Shown here: one piece after another, positions 1-9,452 of the stretch
How the letters are laid out: each line of letters opens with the position of its first letter
How positions within the stretch are numbered: the stretch's first letter is position 1
Assembly (NCBI GenBank): GCA_965249035.1
Contig: CBDFKV010000003.1
Span: forward strand, 62,001-126,000
Direction of reading: 5' to 3'
Length of the DNA stretch: 64,000 nucleotides
From: CBDFKV01 sp965249035
Lineage (GTDB): Bacteria; Pseudomonadota; Gammaproteobacteria; Arenicellales; Poriferihabitantaceae
Program-made: the position numbers and the translations under genes
Notes under the pieces: generated by a model
Seen by the model: only the letters and a program-made list of their open reading frames with translations
Told to the model about the DNA's origin: nothing
The model's database searches: none

Positions 1-495
1 CGTGATTTTGCGATCACGAAACAAAGCAGATAATTTACCCGCCATCGACTTGCCATGCGCGACCAGCATGAGACCACTGGCAGCGCGATCCAGCCGATGA
101 ACCAGCATTGCGACATCCGTCACCGGACTGCTTTTCTCGATCCAACGCGTAATCGCACAATGATCCCCATACTTTGAACCCTGCGATAGCATTTTCGGTG
201 GTTTGAACCACACTGAATACCCGCCTTCATCAGCAATTAGACGTGGTGGCTCAACCGTTTGTGCCAATACATAAGGGTCAAAAAACAATTCCAAATGATC
301 ACCTTTGTGTAGCGGCGTTTTCACTCGCCGCAAACGCCGATGACCACCGCGAGCCTTGGTTAGCCAAACCGCGCCCTTGCTCATGGCTTGCTTGATTTGT
401 TGACGTGATAATGACGTAGCAGCAGCCAGTAAATCCAGCGGTGCTGCATCGTCGCTATCGACTGTAATCTTGCAGGTAAATTTTTTTGCTTGCAT
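1..495 (-). CDS. RluA-family pseudouridine synthase (partial, C-terminus beyond window)
   Basis: Reading the minus strand from the ATG at 493-495 gives 165 residues before the window edge. An N-terminal segment (about residues 28-60) looks like a small RNA-binding S4-like region (SRQQIKQAMSKGAVWL). It is followed by the RluA-family core, with the catalytic signature HRLDRAASG at residues 133-141; the Asp of HRLD (D136) is the catalytic residue in the family. The enzyme should isomerise uridine to pseudouridine in rRNA or tRNA. The target (RluA, RluC/D or TruC type) cannot be told without the C-terminus. Its ATG overlaps the stop of apaH by one base (TAATG), so it is probably translationally coupled as the last known gene of the mrcA-mlaA-apaH run. 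Confidence 0.85.
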   Translation of the reverse strand, partial: MQAKKFTCKITVDSDDAAPLDLLAAATSLSRQQIKQAMSKGAVWLTKARGGHRRLRRVKTPLHKGDHLELFFDPYVLAQTVEPPRLIADEGGYSVWFKPPKMLSQGSKYGDHCAITRWIEKSSPVTDVAMLVHRLDRAASGLMLVAHGKSMAGKLSALFRDRKIT

Positions 496-1322
496 TAGGA
501 TATTCCCTTGTTACAGGGCAACTGATGCACTCGCACGAAACGCCCATCGACTTCGGCTGCAGTTAATTTTTCGCCCCACAAACAACCACTATCGAGGGCA
601 ATATAATTGCCATCAAACCAGTGACCAGCAGATGACCAGTGACCATACACGATCCGCCAATTTTTCCGCGGCTGGCCATTAGCATGGGCATACCAAGGTA
701 TCAGCCGACCGGGTTGTTTACCGGGCGGTTTTGAACAGCTGAAGTTAAGCACACCCTTGCCATTGACGTAGCGCATCCGGGTGAAGGCATTAATAATGAA
801 ACGGTAGCGCTTCCAACCCGTCAGTTTAGGGTGCCAAAGATCAGGTTTGTTGCCATACATATTGTGCAGCAAACTGCGGTAATCGGGGCTTTGCAAAATA
901 TTCTCTACTTCCTGCGCATATAAGCGGGCTTCGCGAATACTCCATCCCGGGTAAATACCCGCGTGCGCCATAGCGACGTGTAACCCCGCATCACGATGCA
1001 TGAGCGGACGATGGCGCAACCAGTGAACCAGCTTATCGCGATCTTTGGCTTTTAAAATCGGGCGTAAGGACTCATGCCGAAACGAACGTTTGACCTTGGC
1101 TGAAAGTGCTAACAGATGTAAGTCATGGTTGCCCAGCACCGTTACCGCTGACTTTCCCAAGCCTTTGATAAAACGCAAGGTCTCGAGTGATTTGGGACCA
1201 CGATTAACTAAATCACCGACAAACCAGACTTGGTCTTTTTTTGGATCGAATTGAACGTGGTCTAGCAATCGCTGTAACGGCTTCAGACAGCCTTGAATAT
1301 CACCAATCGCATAGATGGTCAC
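495..1322 (-). CDS. apaH: Bis(5'-nucleosyl)-tetraphosphatase, symmetrical (ApaH)
   Basis: This 275-residue protein hydrolyses Ap4A to two ADP in the cytosol and, in other bacteria, removes Np4 caps from RNA. It carries the metallophosphoesterase motifs in order: GDIQGC (7-12), GDLVNRGPKS (36-45) and GNHD (64-67), with further conserved His residues downstream (HAGIYPGW, YGHWS). The start is GTG (1320-1322), because it places the first motif exactly where family members have it. It lies 33 bases after mlaA and ends in a TAATG overlap with the pseudouridine synthase gene. Length matches the family (about 270-280). Confidence 0.95.
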   Translation of the reverse strand: MTIYAIGDIQGCLKPLQRLLDHVQFDPKKDQVWFVGDLVNRGPKSLETLRFIKGLGKSAVTVLGNHDLHLLALSAKVKRSFRHESLRPILKAKDRDKLVHWLRHRPLMHRDAGLHVAMAHAGIYPGWSIREARLYAQEVENILQSPDYRSLLHNMYGNKPDLWHPKLTGWKRYRFIINAFTRMRYVNGKGVLNFSCSKPPGKQPGRLIPWYAHANGQPRKNWRIVYGHWSSAGHWFDGNYIALDSGCLWGEKLTAAEVDGRFVRVHQLPCNKGIS

Positions 1323-1355
1323 AATTCATGCCTCTGCCACAACCGCTCGCTACGT

Positions 1356-2105
1356 TTACTCACTAAATAAATCTTCTTCGAATGGGTCTTCTTCTACGGG
1401 TACATTACCATCATACACCGCTTTCAAGCGCGCTTGCCGATAGGTTTCGCGTAAAAATGCATATTCATCCACTTGCATATACAGCGTCTCGTCTGGGCCG
1501 ATATAATCAGCCCGCGTACCAATCAAGCGCACGCTGCTTGCCAATAGGCTGTAGTCCCCAGCAATTTCAGACAGCGGATCGGCATACAGCATTTGCGCCA
1601 CAAATCCAGCGGTATCACGCACCGTACTCGGCCCGAAAAACGGTAGCATTAAATAGGGTCCGCTACCCAACCCCCAGACACCCAGCGTTTCGCCCAGGTC
1701 TTCGCGGTGTTTGGGTACATCCAGCTCGGTAGCAACATCTAAAATGCCGCCGATACCCAGCGTAGTATTCAGCAAAAAACGTGCAGCTGCATCATGCGCC
1801 TTCTTGGGTTTGCCCTGCAACAAATCGTTAACCAGGGTATAAGGCTCCCATAAATTACTGAAGAAATTGCCAAACCCTTTACGAACCGGCGCTGGGACAT
1901 GCTCTTTGTAACCTTTGGCAACTGGCCGCAAAACGGCTTGATCGAGTTTACTGTTGAATTTATAAATCGCGCGGTTGGTGCGCTCAAATGGGTCAAATTC
2001 ACTGATCGTTTGTTCTTCGGCAATAGCTACGCTGGTGAGTATTGGCAGGCCAATAGCCACCAATAAGGCCAATACTGCCAACAATGAATTAAGTGGTTTG
2101 ATCAT
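1356..2105 (-). CDS. mlaA: MlaA/VacJ-family outer-membrane lipid-asymmetry protein lacking a lipobox
   Basis: This 249-residue protein matches the MlaA family, with DPFERTNRAIYKFN (about 38-51), NTTLGIGGILD, REDLGETLGVWG and GPYLMLPFFGPSTVRD. MlaA is the outer-membrane component of the Mla pathway that removes mislocalised phospholipid from the outer leaflet. The usual protein is a lipoprotein. Here the hydrophobic N-terminus (about residues 7-29) ends in AIA-EEQ, looks like a signal peptidase I site, and contains no cysteine; no Cys was seen anywhere in the protein. Its ATG overlaps the mrcA stop (TAATG), so expression is likely coupled to mrcA. No mlaBCDEF genes lie in the window. The family call is secure; loss of lipidation is inferred from sequence. 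Confidence 0.9.
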   Translation of the reverse strand: MIKPLNSLLAVLALLVAIGLPILTSVAIAEEQTISEFDPFERTNRAIYKFNSKLDQAVLRPVAKGYKEHVPAPVRKGFGNFFSNLWEPYTLVNDLLQGKPKKAHDAAARFLLNTTLGIGGILDVATELDVPKHREDLGETLGVWGLGSGPYLMLPFFGPSTVRDTAGFVAQMLYADPLSEIAGDYSLLASSVRLIGTRADYIGPDETLYMQVDEYAFLRETYRQARLKAVYDGNVPVEEDPFEEDLFSE

Positions 2106-4537
2106 TAGAATAGCTCCTCGCTCGCTTGCTGGGTGATCGGCGCGTGCTGACTAGAAACCGCTGCCGTGGCTGACGGCTCAGAACCGATTTTAAAGTACTC
2201 ATAGTATCCGTTCGGATCACCACGATGGGTGCGCTCAGCCGTTTCTTTATTGATATAAGCGGTAGTTATGTTGGCAGGACGCGGAAAATGGTGTTCTGGA
2301 TAGTCCGCAAATACGTGCCGCATATGATCAATCCAAATCGGCAGTGCCGCACCGCCGCCCGATTCACGTCGCCCTAAAAAAGCAGGGGTATCAAAGCCAA
2401 GCCAAACACTGGTTACAACATCGGGATTAAAGCCTGAAAACCAAGCATCCTTGTAATCATTAGTCGTCCCAGTCTTGCCGGAAAGGTCGCTACGCCCCAG
2501 CTTTTGTGCTTTGGTTGCGGTACCAGAACGAATGACTTGCTGCATCATATTGGTGATCAAAAACTGGCTTTCAGGCGACAAAGCGCGGGCTGGCATCGGG
2601 TTCACATCACCAAAGGGTTGTGTCCTTGGCTCCAACACACTACAAATATCGCAAGACTCTTCTTCTTTTGAGATGTAATTCCCTTCACCATCGGTGATGC
2701 TGGCGATTAAATAGGGACGCGTCGGTTTACCAGAATTGGCTAAGGTAGCGTAAGCACTGGCAACTTGCAGCGGTGTAACCGATGCACTGCCCAAAGCCAG
2801 CGACAGGTTGGAGGGCAATATGGTTTTACTAAATCCAAAGCGCTCAAGGAAATTACGCGTGTACTCAATCCCCACCGCGCGCAGTAACCGAATCGACACC
2901 AGGTTGAGTGATTTACTCAGCGCAAAACGCAACCGGGTCGGGCCAAAAAACTGCTTTTCGTAATTCTGCGGGCGCCATACCCCTTCCGTTTCACTTTCAA
3001 CCACGATCGGCGCACCGCTGACTTTACTGGCTGGGGATAAACCTTGCTCCAATGCGGCAGCGTATATAAATGGCTTAATGTTTGATCCCAGTTGTCTTTC
3101 TGCCTGGGTGGCGCGGTTGAACTTAGACAGATAATAGTCAAACCCTCCAACCATCGACAATATCGCCCCAGATTTTGGATCCATTGTCACCAACGCACCC
3201 GAGACTTTTGGTATCTGGCTCAACACCCATTCTGGGGCTTTATCAGACTCTTCTTTTTTGGATCGCTTCCGCGGCTTAATGTAAATCACGTCACCCCGTT
3301 TTACCGCGCGCCCGACGCCTTTGCGTCCAGTCCACTTCATGCCATCCCAGCCAAGTGTTATCGGCTGATCGTCTCGCAAACGAATTTCCGCTGATTTATC
3401 ACCCACTGTCATGACCAACGCGGGCTGCAATTCACCACTCGACGGCACCTCACTCAGTAACTGGGTGGCGAACGATACCTCGTCTTCATTCAAGACGACT
3501 GTATCTAAATCATGGTGAGCGACCGGGCCACGATAGCCATGACGTAAATCATAATCAATCAAGCCTTGGCGCAACGCGGAACGCGCAGATTCCTGATAAT
3601 CTGACTTCACCGTCAAAGTAACATTAAAGCCTCTTTCGTAAATTTCGTCGCCGTAATGATGCGCCATATACTGACGCGCCAGCTCACTGATATACGGTGC
3701 TTGCATATCCAGCTCGGCAATGTGTAATTCAGCGGTAACGGGTGCTTTGAGGGCGACCTCATAGCTGGCTTTATCAATCATGTCCAGCAATTGCATCCGC
3801 CCGAGCACATAATTGCGTCGCTTGAGCGCGCGCTCGGGGTTTCGTAAAGGATTAAACGTCGATGGCGCTTTAGGCAAGCCTGCCAACATCGCCACTTCAG
3901 GCAAGCTTAGTTCAGCCAGATCACGCCCATAGTACGTTTGTGCTGCCGCTGCAAAACCGTATGAGCGGTGGCCAAGAAAAACTTTGTTGAGGTATAACTC
4001 AAAGATATCCTCTTTACTGAGCGCCCGTTCCATCTTGAAGGAAAGCAAGGCTTCTTTGACTTTGCGATCGTACGATTTTTCCCGGTTCAAAAAGAAATTA
4101 CGCGCGACTTGCATAGTAATCGTACTAGCGCCCTGGCCTTTGTCCCCCGATTGCAGATTGCTGATCACCGCGCGCGCAATGGCTTTAAAATCAACACCAG
4201 AATGTTGATAAAAGCCATCATCCTCTGATGCCAGAATCGCATCACGCAGCATCTGTGGTGTCTCTTCAAAGCGCACAGGAATCCGACGTTCATCGCCGTA
4301 CTCACCAATTAATTGACCGTCCCGGGTATAGATCCGCAGTGGCTCATTAAGTGTCACTTGTTTGAGCTCGGCGATGTCTGGCAAATCATCCATCTGATGA
4401 TAGAGAAACACCGCGACCAGCACTGATAGTAGCAAGCCCAACATCATCGCAAACGCAACCGCGCGGCCTAAAATAGAACCAAGCGCGTGCCCAAATGCAG
4501 CTAGGAGTAGTTTGAGTGTAAGAAACAAGCGTGACAT
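2105..4537 (-). CDS. mrcA: Penicillin-binding protein 1A, bifunctional transglycosylase/transpeptidase
   Basis: This 810-residue inner-membrane peptidoglycan synthase has one N-terminal membrane segment (about 25-47). The GT51 transglycosylase follows (EDDGFYQHSG at 105-114, GASTITMQVARN at 136-147, ELYLNKVFLG at about 180-189). An OB-like insert precedes the transpeptidase domain, which has all three penicillin-binding motifs: SNIK (S485/K488), SLN (543-545) and KTG (688-690). Length is near the usual 800-850. In many gammaproteobacteria mrcA/ponA sits divergent from pilM, but here pilM is more than 40 kb away in the window. It is the first gene of a minus-strand run with mlaA, apaH and the pseudouridine synthase. 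Confidence 0.96.
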   Translation of the reverse strand: MSRLFLTLKLLLAAFGHALGSILGRAVAFAMMLGLLLSVLVAVFLYHQMDDLPDIAELKQVTLNEPLRIYTRDGQLIGEYGDERRIPVRFEETPQMLRDAILASEDDGFYQHSGVDFKAIARAVISNLQSGDKGQGASTITMQVARNFFLNREKSYDRKVKEALLSFKMERALSKEDIFELYLNKVFLGHRSYGFAAAAQTYYGRDLAELSLPEVAMLAGLPKAPSTFNPLRNPERALKRRNYVLGRMQLLDMIDKASYEVALKAPVTAELHIAELDMQAPYISELARQYMAHHYGDEIYERGFNVTLTVKSDYQESARSALRQGLIDYDLRHGYRGPVAHHDLDTVVLNEDEVSFATQLLSEVPSSGELQPALVMTVGDKSAEIRLRDDQPITLGWDGMKWTGRKGVGRAVKRGDVIYIKPRKRSKKEESDKAPEWVLSQIPKVSGALVTMDPKSGAILSMVGGFDYYLSKFNRATQAERQLGSNIKPFIYAAALEQGLSPASKVSGAPIVVESETEGVWRPQNYEKQFFGPTRLRFALSKSLNLVSIRLLRAVGIEYTRNFLERFGFSKTILPSNLSLALGSASVTPLQVASAYATLANSGKPTRPYLIASITDGEGNYISKEEESCDICSVLEPRTQPFGDVNPMPARALSPESQFLITNMMQQVIRSGTATKAQKLGRSDLSGKTGTTNDYKDAWFSGFNPDVVTSVWLGFDTPAFLGRRESGGGAALPIWIDHMRHVFADYPEHHFPRPANITTAYINKETAERTHRGDPNGYYEYFKIGSEPSATAAVSSQHAPITQQASEELF

Positions 4538-4724
4538 GGGTGTATTTTACTGTGATTGATTTGTTTTAACACCGGCTAGTATTCATTGGTGAAGCCAGCT
4601 TTTTCATCCCTGACAGGCAGCCAACCAAGGGCACTGTACTTTCAAGTGCAATTATCGCATCAATAACTGCACCAAAGCTTAAGTATTTCAACGTATCGGT
4701 GCCGAATCTCGCAACCTTCTTCGG

Positions 4725-4730
4725 TATAAT
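4725..4730 (+). promoter_or_regulatory. Candidate -10 element for glyQS operon
   Basis: A perfect TATAAT lies 37 bases before the glyQ GTG, in the 229-base region between the divergent mrcA and glyQ genes. No good TTGACA-like hexamer sits 16-18 bases upstream, so the -35 is weak or the promoter is activator-dependent. The rest of the region (4538-4766) shows no gene. Confidence 0.4.
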
Positions 4731-4766
4731 CACGCGTCTATTAATACTCTAAGATGGCACGGTTTC

Positions 4767-5660
4767 GTGACTTTTCAACAACTAATAATGACGCTCCAGC
4801 AATACTGGGCAGATCACGGCTGTATCGTTTTGCAGCCCTACGATATGGAAGTCGGTGCTGGCACCTTTCACCGCGCTACTTTCTTAGACGCGGTCGGGCC
4901 GGAACCCATGCAGGCTGCTTATGTGCAGCCTTCCCGGCGACCGACTGATGGCCGCTATGGTGAGAACCCGAATCGCTTGCAGCACTATTTTCAGTATCAG
5001 GTAGTGCTTAAGCCTTCGCCGGACGACATTCAAGAGCTATACCTCGGCTCCTTGAAAAAACTGGGCCTGGACTTTCTCGAAGACGATATTCGCTTTGTTG
5101 AAGACAACTGGGAATCTCCTACACTGGGTGCCTGGGGCTTGGGTTGGGAAGTGTGGCTAAATGGCATGGAAGTCACCCAATTCACTTATTTTCAACAAGT
5201 GGGTGGCTTGGAATGCCGACCGGTGACCGGTGAAATCACCTACGGCCTGGAACGCATAGCGATGTATCTCCAAGGTGTTGACAGCATTTATGACTTAGTC
5301 TGGACTGATGCCTACACCTACCGGGATATTTACCATCAAAACGAAGTCGAGCAATCCCAGTACAACTTTGATTTGGCCAATGTTCCAGAATTGTTGCGTC
5401 AGTTTGATGCGGCTGAAACTGCGTGCCAGTTGTGCCTCGAGCATCAGCTGCCCTTGCCTGCCTATGAGCAAATACTCAAAGCATCCCATTTGTTTAACTT
5501 GCTGGATGCGCGCCACGCCATCGGCGTGACTGAACGCGCGCGTTACATCGGTCGCGTACGCACACTCTCTCGTGGCGTCGCGCAAGCGTATTACGACAGT
5601 CGAGAAGCACTGGGCTTTCCACGCGGACAAACCCTAAAGCAAGCCGGGGGTGCGGCATGA
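4767..5660 (+). CDS. glyQ: Glycyl-tRNA synthetase alpha subunit
   Basis: This 297-residue catalytic subunit of the bacterial alpha2beta2 GlyRS charges tRNA-Gly. It contains the family blocks MTLQQYWADHGC, LQPYDMEVGAGTFH, the GRYGENPNRLQHYFQYQV-like block of class II synthetases and WEVWLNGMEVTQFTYFQQ. The GTG at 4767 is preferred because residues TFQQLIMTLQQYW align with the start of known GlyQ proteins. An in-frame ATG at 4788 would remove conserved residues, and an ATG at 4754 is in another frame. The stop overlaps the glyS ATG (ATGA), so both subunits are translationally coupled. Confidence 0.96.
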   Translation: MTFQQLIMTLQQYWADHGCIVLQPYDMEVGAGTFHRATFLDAVGPEPMQAAYVQPSRRPTDGRYGENPNRLQHYFQYQVVLKPSPDDIQELYLGSLKKLGLDFLEDDIRFVEDNWESPTLGAWGLGWEVWLNGMEVTQFTYFQQVGGLECRPVTGEITYGLERIAMYLQGVDSIYDLVWTDAYTYRDIYHQNEVEQSQYNFDLANVPELLRQFDAAETACQLCLEHQLPLPAYEQILKASHLFNLLDARHAIGVTERARYIGRVRTLSRGVAQAYYDSREALGFPRGQTLKQAGGAA

Positions 5661-7762
5661 GTGAGCAGCAAAACCTGTTAATCGAGCTCTGCACCGAGGA
5701 GTTGCCGCCCAAGGCACTCAAACAATTAGCCAATGCTTTTGCGCGTGGCATTATCGAATCATTGCTGGAAGCGGGCGTTGTCAGCAAGAACACAGTTCAT
5801 CACATTTACGCAACCCCGCGTCGGCTAGCGATTCACATCAGTGATGTTTTGGCAAAGCAAGCCGACCGTAACGAGCAACGTCGCGGGCCATCACTGCAAG
5901 CGGCGTTTGATGCCGATGGTAATCCCAGCAAGGCCGCCGAAGGCTTCGCACGCTCGTGTGGCGTAGCCGTCGGCGATCTGGACCGCCTTGAAACTGACAA
6001 AGGCGCGTGGCTGGTTTACGAAAAATCTGTCAATGGCCGCAATATTGATGAAATCGCGCAGGAAGCGCTCGATACATCGATCCAGCGATTACCCATCCCT
6101 AAACGGATGCGCTGGGGCGACAAAAGTGTCGAGTTCGTCCGCCCGGTGCATGGCTTAGTAGCATTGTTTGGCAAGCGCGTCATGGATATCAGTACGCTGG
6201 GCCAGACCGCTGGCCGCAAAACCCGCGGACATCGGTTTCACCACCCGGATTTAGTCAGCATTGACCATGCCGATAATTACGCGGCAACGCTAAACAATGC
6301 CAAAGTTATTGCTGATTACGACCAACGCCAGCAAATCATTCACGAGCAAGCTACGAGCCTGGCCACAGAAATAAATGGCGAAGTGCAAATTCACCCGGCC
6401 CTGCTGGATGAAGTCACTGCCTTGGTCGAATGGCCAGTCGCGATCATGGGTAGTTTTGACCCTACTTTTCTGGATGTTCCAACACCTGCACTGGTCGCAT
6501 CGATGCAAGACCACCAGAAATATTTTTATGTTACTGACGGTAGTGGAGCCTTAGTACCGCGGTTCATAACCATCAGCAATATAGAATCAAGCAACGTTAG
6601 CCGTGTCCGCGAGGGCAACGAACGTGTCTTGCGTGCCCGCTTGGCCGATGCCCAGTTTTTTTGGGAAACTGATAAGCAACAAACGCTGGAGTCTCGCCGT
6701 GACGCGCTAAAAGGTGTGATGTATCACGTCAAGCTTGGCTCGGTAGCCGATAAAACCACGCGTGTTGCCGCATTGGCGCGCACGATTGCATCGATGATTG
6801 AGGCCGGTCCTGATGAAGCTGAGCGCGCTGCTTTGCTGTGCAAAACTGATTTGGTCTCAGATATGGTCGGTGAGTTCGCTTCATTGCAAGGGATTATGGG
6901 GCGCTACTACGCTGACAATGACGGTGAGCCAGCCACAGTCATCGAAGCCATTGAACAACACTATTGGCCGCGGTTCTCAGGCGATCAACTACCCACTGGG
7001 GGCGTTTCTCAAACCGTTGCGCTGGCCGACCGCCTGGATACCTTAGTCGGCATTTTTGCCACCGGAGAAAAACCCACCGGCGTCAAAGACCCGTATGCGC
7101 TACGTCGTGCTGCCTTGGGTGTTTTACGCTTATTAATCGAGCAAAAGCTGGACCTTGCCTTGGTTGATCTTCTGAATGCCAGCATTGAGACTTTTCAACT
7201 CACCCCTGATATTAAGGCAAAACCAGATGCCGCCACCCGCGCTGAAGTGCTGGCATTTATTCTCGACCGCCTGAAAGCCTATTACCAAGCCCGAGATTTC
7301 AGCACCCACGAATTTAATGCGGTGGCTGGAGTTCATCCGGCGCGCGCGCATGACTTTGACTTGCGTATTCACGCGGTTAGGCAATTCCTCCACGAGGATG
7401 CCGACGCCGCCAAGTCGTTAGCAGCCGCGAATAAACGCATTTCGAATATCCTTAAGAAAACGGCTGGCGCTATCCCCAATTTTTCGCGAACCTTGTTGGT
7501 CGAGGATGCTGAACAGGCACTGGCAAAGGCGCTTGAGCAGATAGAAAACGAAGTATCCGGCCTATTTGATCAAGCAAATTATCGGCAAGGCTTGAGCTTG
7601 TTATCAACGCTACGTGGCCCGGTTGATCAATTCTTTGATCAGGTCATGGTCATGGCGGATGATGAAGCGCTTAGAAACAACCGCCTGGCGTTGTTAACTC
7701 GCTTGCGCGACCTATTCTTAAGGGTGGCGGATATTTCCCATTTAAACGCCGAGGCGCAGTAG
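5657..7762 (+). CDS. glyS: Glycyl-tRNA synthetase beta subunit
   Basis: This 701-residue partner of GlyQ provides tRNA recognition. Recognisable parts are the N-terminal LLIELCTEELPPKAL (about 7-21), ATPRRLA, RPVHGLVALFG, the HD-like region DLVSDMVGEFASLQGIMGR, the block KPTGVKDPYALRRAALG and a C-terminal anticodon-binding (DALR-type) domain. Length equals the family norm of about 690. It overlaps glyQ by four bases and is followed after 10 bases by the MazG-like gene, so the whole 4767-9452 block is probably one transcript. Confidence 0.96.
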   Translation: MSEQQNLLIELCTEELPPKALKQLANAFARGIIESLLEAGVVSKNTVHHIYATPRRLAIHISDVLAKQADRNEQRRGPSLQAAFDADGNPSKAAEGFARSCGVAVGDLDRLETDKGAWLVYEKSVNGRNIDEIAQEALDTSIQRLPIPKRMRWGDKSVEFVRPVHGLVALFGKRVMDISTLGQTAGRKTRGHRFHHPDLVSIDHADNYAATLNNAKVIADYDQRQQIIHEQATSLATEINGEVQIHPALLDEVTALVEWPVAIMGSFDPTFLDVPTPALVASMQDHQKYFYVTDGSGALVPRFITISNIESSNVSRVREGNERVLRARLADAQFFWETDKQQTLESRRDALKGVMYHVKLGSVADKTTRVAALARTIASMIEAGPDEAERAALLCKTDLVSDMVGEFASLQGIMGRYYADNDGEPATVIEAIEQHYWPRFSGDQLPTGGVSQTVALADRLDTLVGIFATGEKPTGVKDPYALRRAALGVLRLLIEQKLDLALVDLLNASIETFQLTPDIKAKPDAATRAEVLAFILDRLKAYYQARDFSTHEFNAVAGVHPARAHDFDLRIHAVRQFLHEDADAAKSLAAANKRISNILKKTAGAIPNFSRTLLVEDAEQALAKALEQIENEVSGLFDQANYRQGLSLLSTLRGPVDQFFDQVMVMADDEALRNNRLALLTRLRDLFLRVADISHLNAEAQ

Positions 7763-7772
7763 TATCAAGCGC

Positions 7773-8129
7773 ATGAACAATGATCGTGACTCATGGCAAG
7801 CAATGATGTCCGCCGTTAAGGCCTTTCACGACAAGCATGCCTTCGACCAAAACGGTGGTGAAGACATGGTCTACCGGGTGGCGCTGATGGTGGAAGAGCT
7901 TGGTGAAATTGCCGACTGCGTGACCAAAGGCCATAATAAAGAAAAGCTGGCAGAAGAGTGCGCCGACTTACTGATCTTGAACCTGGGCAATGCAATCTCT
8001 GCAGATTTCGACTTAAACAAAGCGTTTTGGGCCAAGATGGACAAGCTCGCAACCCGTGAAAGCCGCGTGATCGATGGGCGAATCCGTGTCTCCGAGTTCA
8101 CTGGGGTCGATGCTAACGAGTCTGACTGA
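7773..8129 (+). CDS. MazG-like nucleotide pyrophosphohydrolase
   Basis: A 118-residue all-alpha NTP pyrophosphatase-like protein. The metal-binding pattern is visible as EELGEIADC (about 32-40) followed by EECADLLILNLG (about 51-62), the ExxE ... ExxD arrangement of MazG/dUTPase-like enzymes. Such enzymes cleave (d)NTPs to NMP and pyrophosphate; the substrate here is unknown. It is one domain only, unlike full MazG (about 260 residues). It lies between glyS and gmhB and its 3' end overlaps the likely gmhB start, which suggests coupling. Confidence 0.8.
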   Translation: MNNDRDSWQAMMSAVKAFHDKHAFDQNGGEDMVYRVALMVEELGEIADCVTKGHNKEKLAEECADLLILNLGNAISADFDLNKAFWAKMDKLATRESRVIDGRIRVSEFTGVDANESD

Positions 8130-8730
8130 CGTGTCCCTCTCACCCAAAAAATGGCTATTTCTTGATCGTGATGGTGTCATCAATCACGATTCCGATGCTT
8201 ATATTAAATCCCTAGCCGAATGGCAAGCAATTGATGGCAGCATCGACGCGATTGTACGTCTCAGTAAAGCGGGGTATGGTGTAATCGTAGTGACCAATCA
8301 ATCAGGATTAGCGCGAAATTACTTTAGCCCACAGACGCTAGACGCCATCCACAGCAAGATGAGCACATTGGTACAAAACGCCGGCGGGGACATCCAGGCC
8401 ATCTATTTTTGTCCGCACGGGCCAGATGATGGCTGTGATTGTCGTAAGCCTAAAGACGGTTTGTTTTTGCAAGCTGCGGCAGATCACAATATTGATCTGA
8501 CCCAATGCTTCGCGGTGGGGGATTCGATCAGAGACCTCGAAGCCGCTCGCTCTGCGGGCGCGTCTCCGCTACTGGTTGAAACCGGCAAAGGCGCTCGCAG
8601 CCTCGCGGCTATTGCTGAGATAACAGCGTCTGGGGAGCGACACTGGCTGACAAGCGTCCCAACCTATACGAATCTAGCGGCTTGTGTGGATGACCTCCTC
8701 ACCCTTGAAGCAACCGCTAAAGCTCAATGA
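8110..8730 (+). CDS. gmhB: D-glycero-beta-D-manno-heptose 1,7-bisphosphate 7-phosphatase
   Basis: This HAD-family phosphatase (206 residues from the chosen start) removes the 7-phosphate in ADP-heptose synthesis for LPS core. Motif I is FLDRDGVIN (D19, D21); the zinc-binding loop typical of GmhB is CPHGPDDGCDCRKPKDG; the terminal acidic motif is GDSIRDLEAARSAG. The ATG at 8110 has GGGG just upstream and overlaps the MazG-like gene by 20 bases. A GTG at 8131, right after that gene's stop, is an alternative and equally compatible with the domain. The context before plsC is common in gammaproteobacteria. Confidence 0.92.
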   Translation: MLTSLTDVSLSPKKWLFLDRDGVINHDSDAYIKSLAEWQAIDGSIDAIVRLSKAGYGVIVVTNQSGLARNYFSPQTLDAIHSKMSTLVQNAGGDIQAIYFCPHGPDDGCDCRKPKDGLFLQAAADHNIDLTQCFAVGDSIRDLEAARSAGASPLLVETGKGARSLAAIAEITASGERHWLTSVPTYTNLAACVDDLLTLEATAKAQ

Positions 8731-9452
8731 TTTACTTACGCAGTTTACTTTTTTTGATTGGCCAACTGGTCACCACGGTGATTCATTCGATCAACGTTAC
8801 CTTGTTCGCATGGTTATTACCGCCAGTCGCTCGCTCCCAGTTTGTTGGCGTGTGGGCACGGTTTATGCGTTGGTGGATGAAAATCGTACTGGGGCTCACC
8901 TACGAAGTACACGGACTCGAAAACCTGCCGGATCAGTCAGCCATCGTGCTGTCCAATCATCAATCGGCGTGGGAAACCATCATGTTTCAGAACATTCTGC
9001 CCGCACAAAGCCAGTTGATCAAACGAGAGCTACTGTGGATCCCCTTTTTTGGGTGGGCGATGGCAGTCAATTTGCCAATCGCAATTGACCGCTCTAAGAA
9101 AACCTCAGCCTTAAGCAAATTGGTCGCACAGGGTAAAGACAGACTAGCAAAAGACCGTTGGATTATTGTGTACCCTGAAGGCACCCGAATGCCGTATGGG
9201 AAACTGGGCAATTATCAAGCGGGTGGGGCGTATCTCGCTTGTAAAACGGGCGCTCCGGTGGTTCCAGTAGTACACAATTCCGGAAAATATTGGCCCAAAT
9301 CAGCCTTCTTGAAAAAACCGGGAATAGTACAGATGGTGATCGGCCCGACTATCGAAACTAAAGGCAAAAAACCGAGAGAAATCAACCAACAAGTCCATCA
9401 ATGGACACAGGAAACATTGGCGAATCATCCAGTATTTAACCCCGCCAAATAA
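8727..9452 (+). CDS. plsC: 1-acyl-sn-glycerol-3-phosphate acyltransferase
   Basis: This 241-residue membrane-associated acyltransferase makes phosphatidic acid from lysophosphatidic acid. The catalytic motif is NHQSAWE (H78 with E83 in the HX4D/E pattern, the Glu form seen in related proteobacterial enzymes), followed by KRELLWIPFFGW and the substrate-binding YPEGTR (about 149-154). One or two hydrophobic segments lie at the N-terminus (about 5-32). The start overlaps the gmhB stop by four bases (ATGA). It is the last gene of the glyQS block; no clear hairpin terminator follows. Confidence 0.93.
   Translation: MIYLRSLLFLIGQLVTTVIHSINVTLFAWLLPPVARSQFVGVWARFMRWWMKIVLGLTYEVHGLENLPDQSAIVLSNHQSAWETIMFQNILPAQSQLIKRELLWIPFFGWAMAVNLPIAIDRSKKTSALSKLVAQGKDRLAKDRWIIVYPEGTRMPYGKLGNYQAGGAYLACKTGAPVVPVVHNSGKYWPKSAFLKKPGIVQMVIGPTIETKGKKPREINQQVHQWTQETLANHPVFNPAK

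Noticed and set aside
4754..4948. A 64-codon frame starting at ATG 4754 before glyQ
   Set aside because: It lies in another frame inside the conserved glyQ coding region, so it is a shadow; glyQ starts at GTG 4767.
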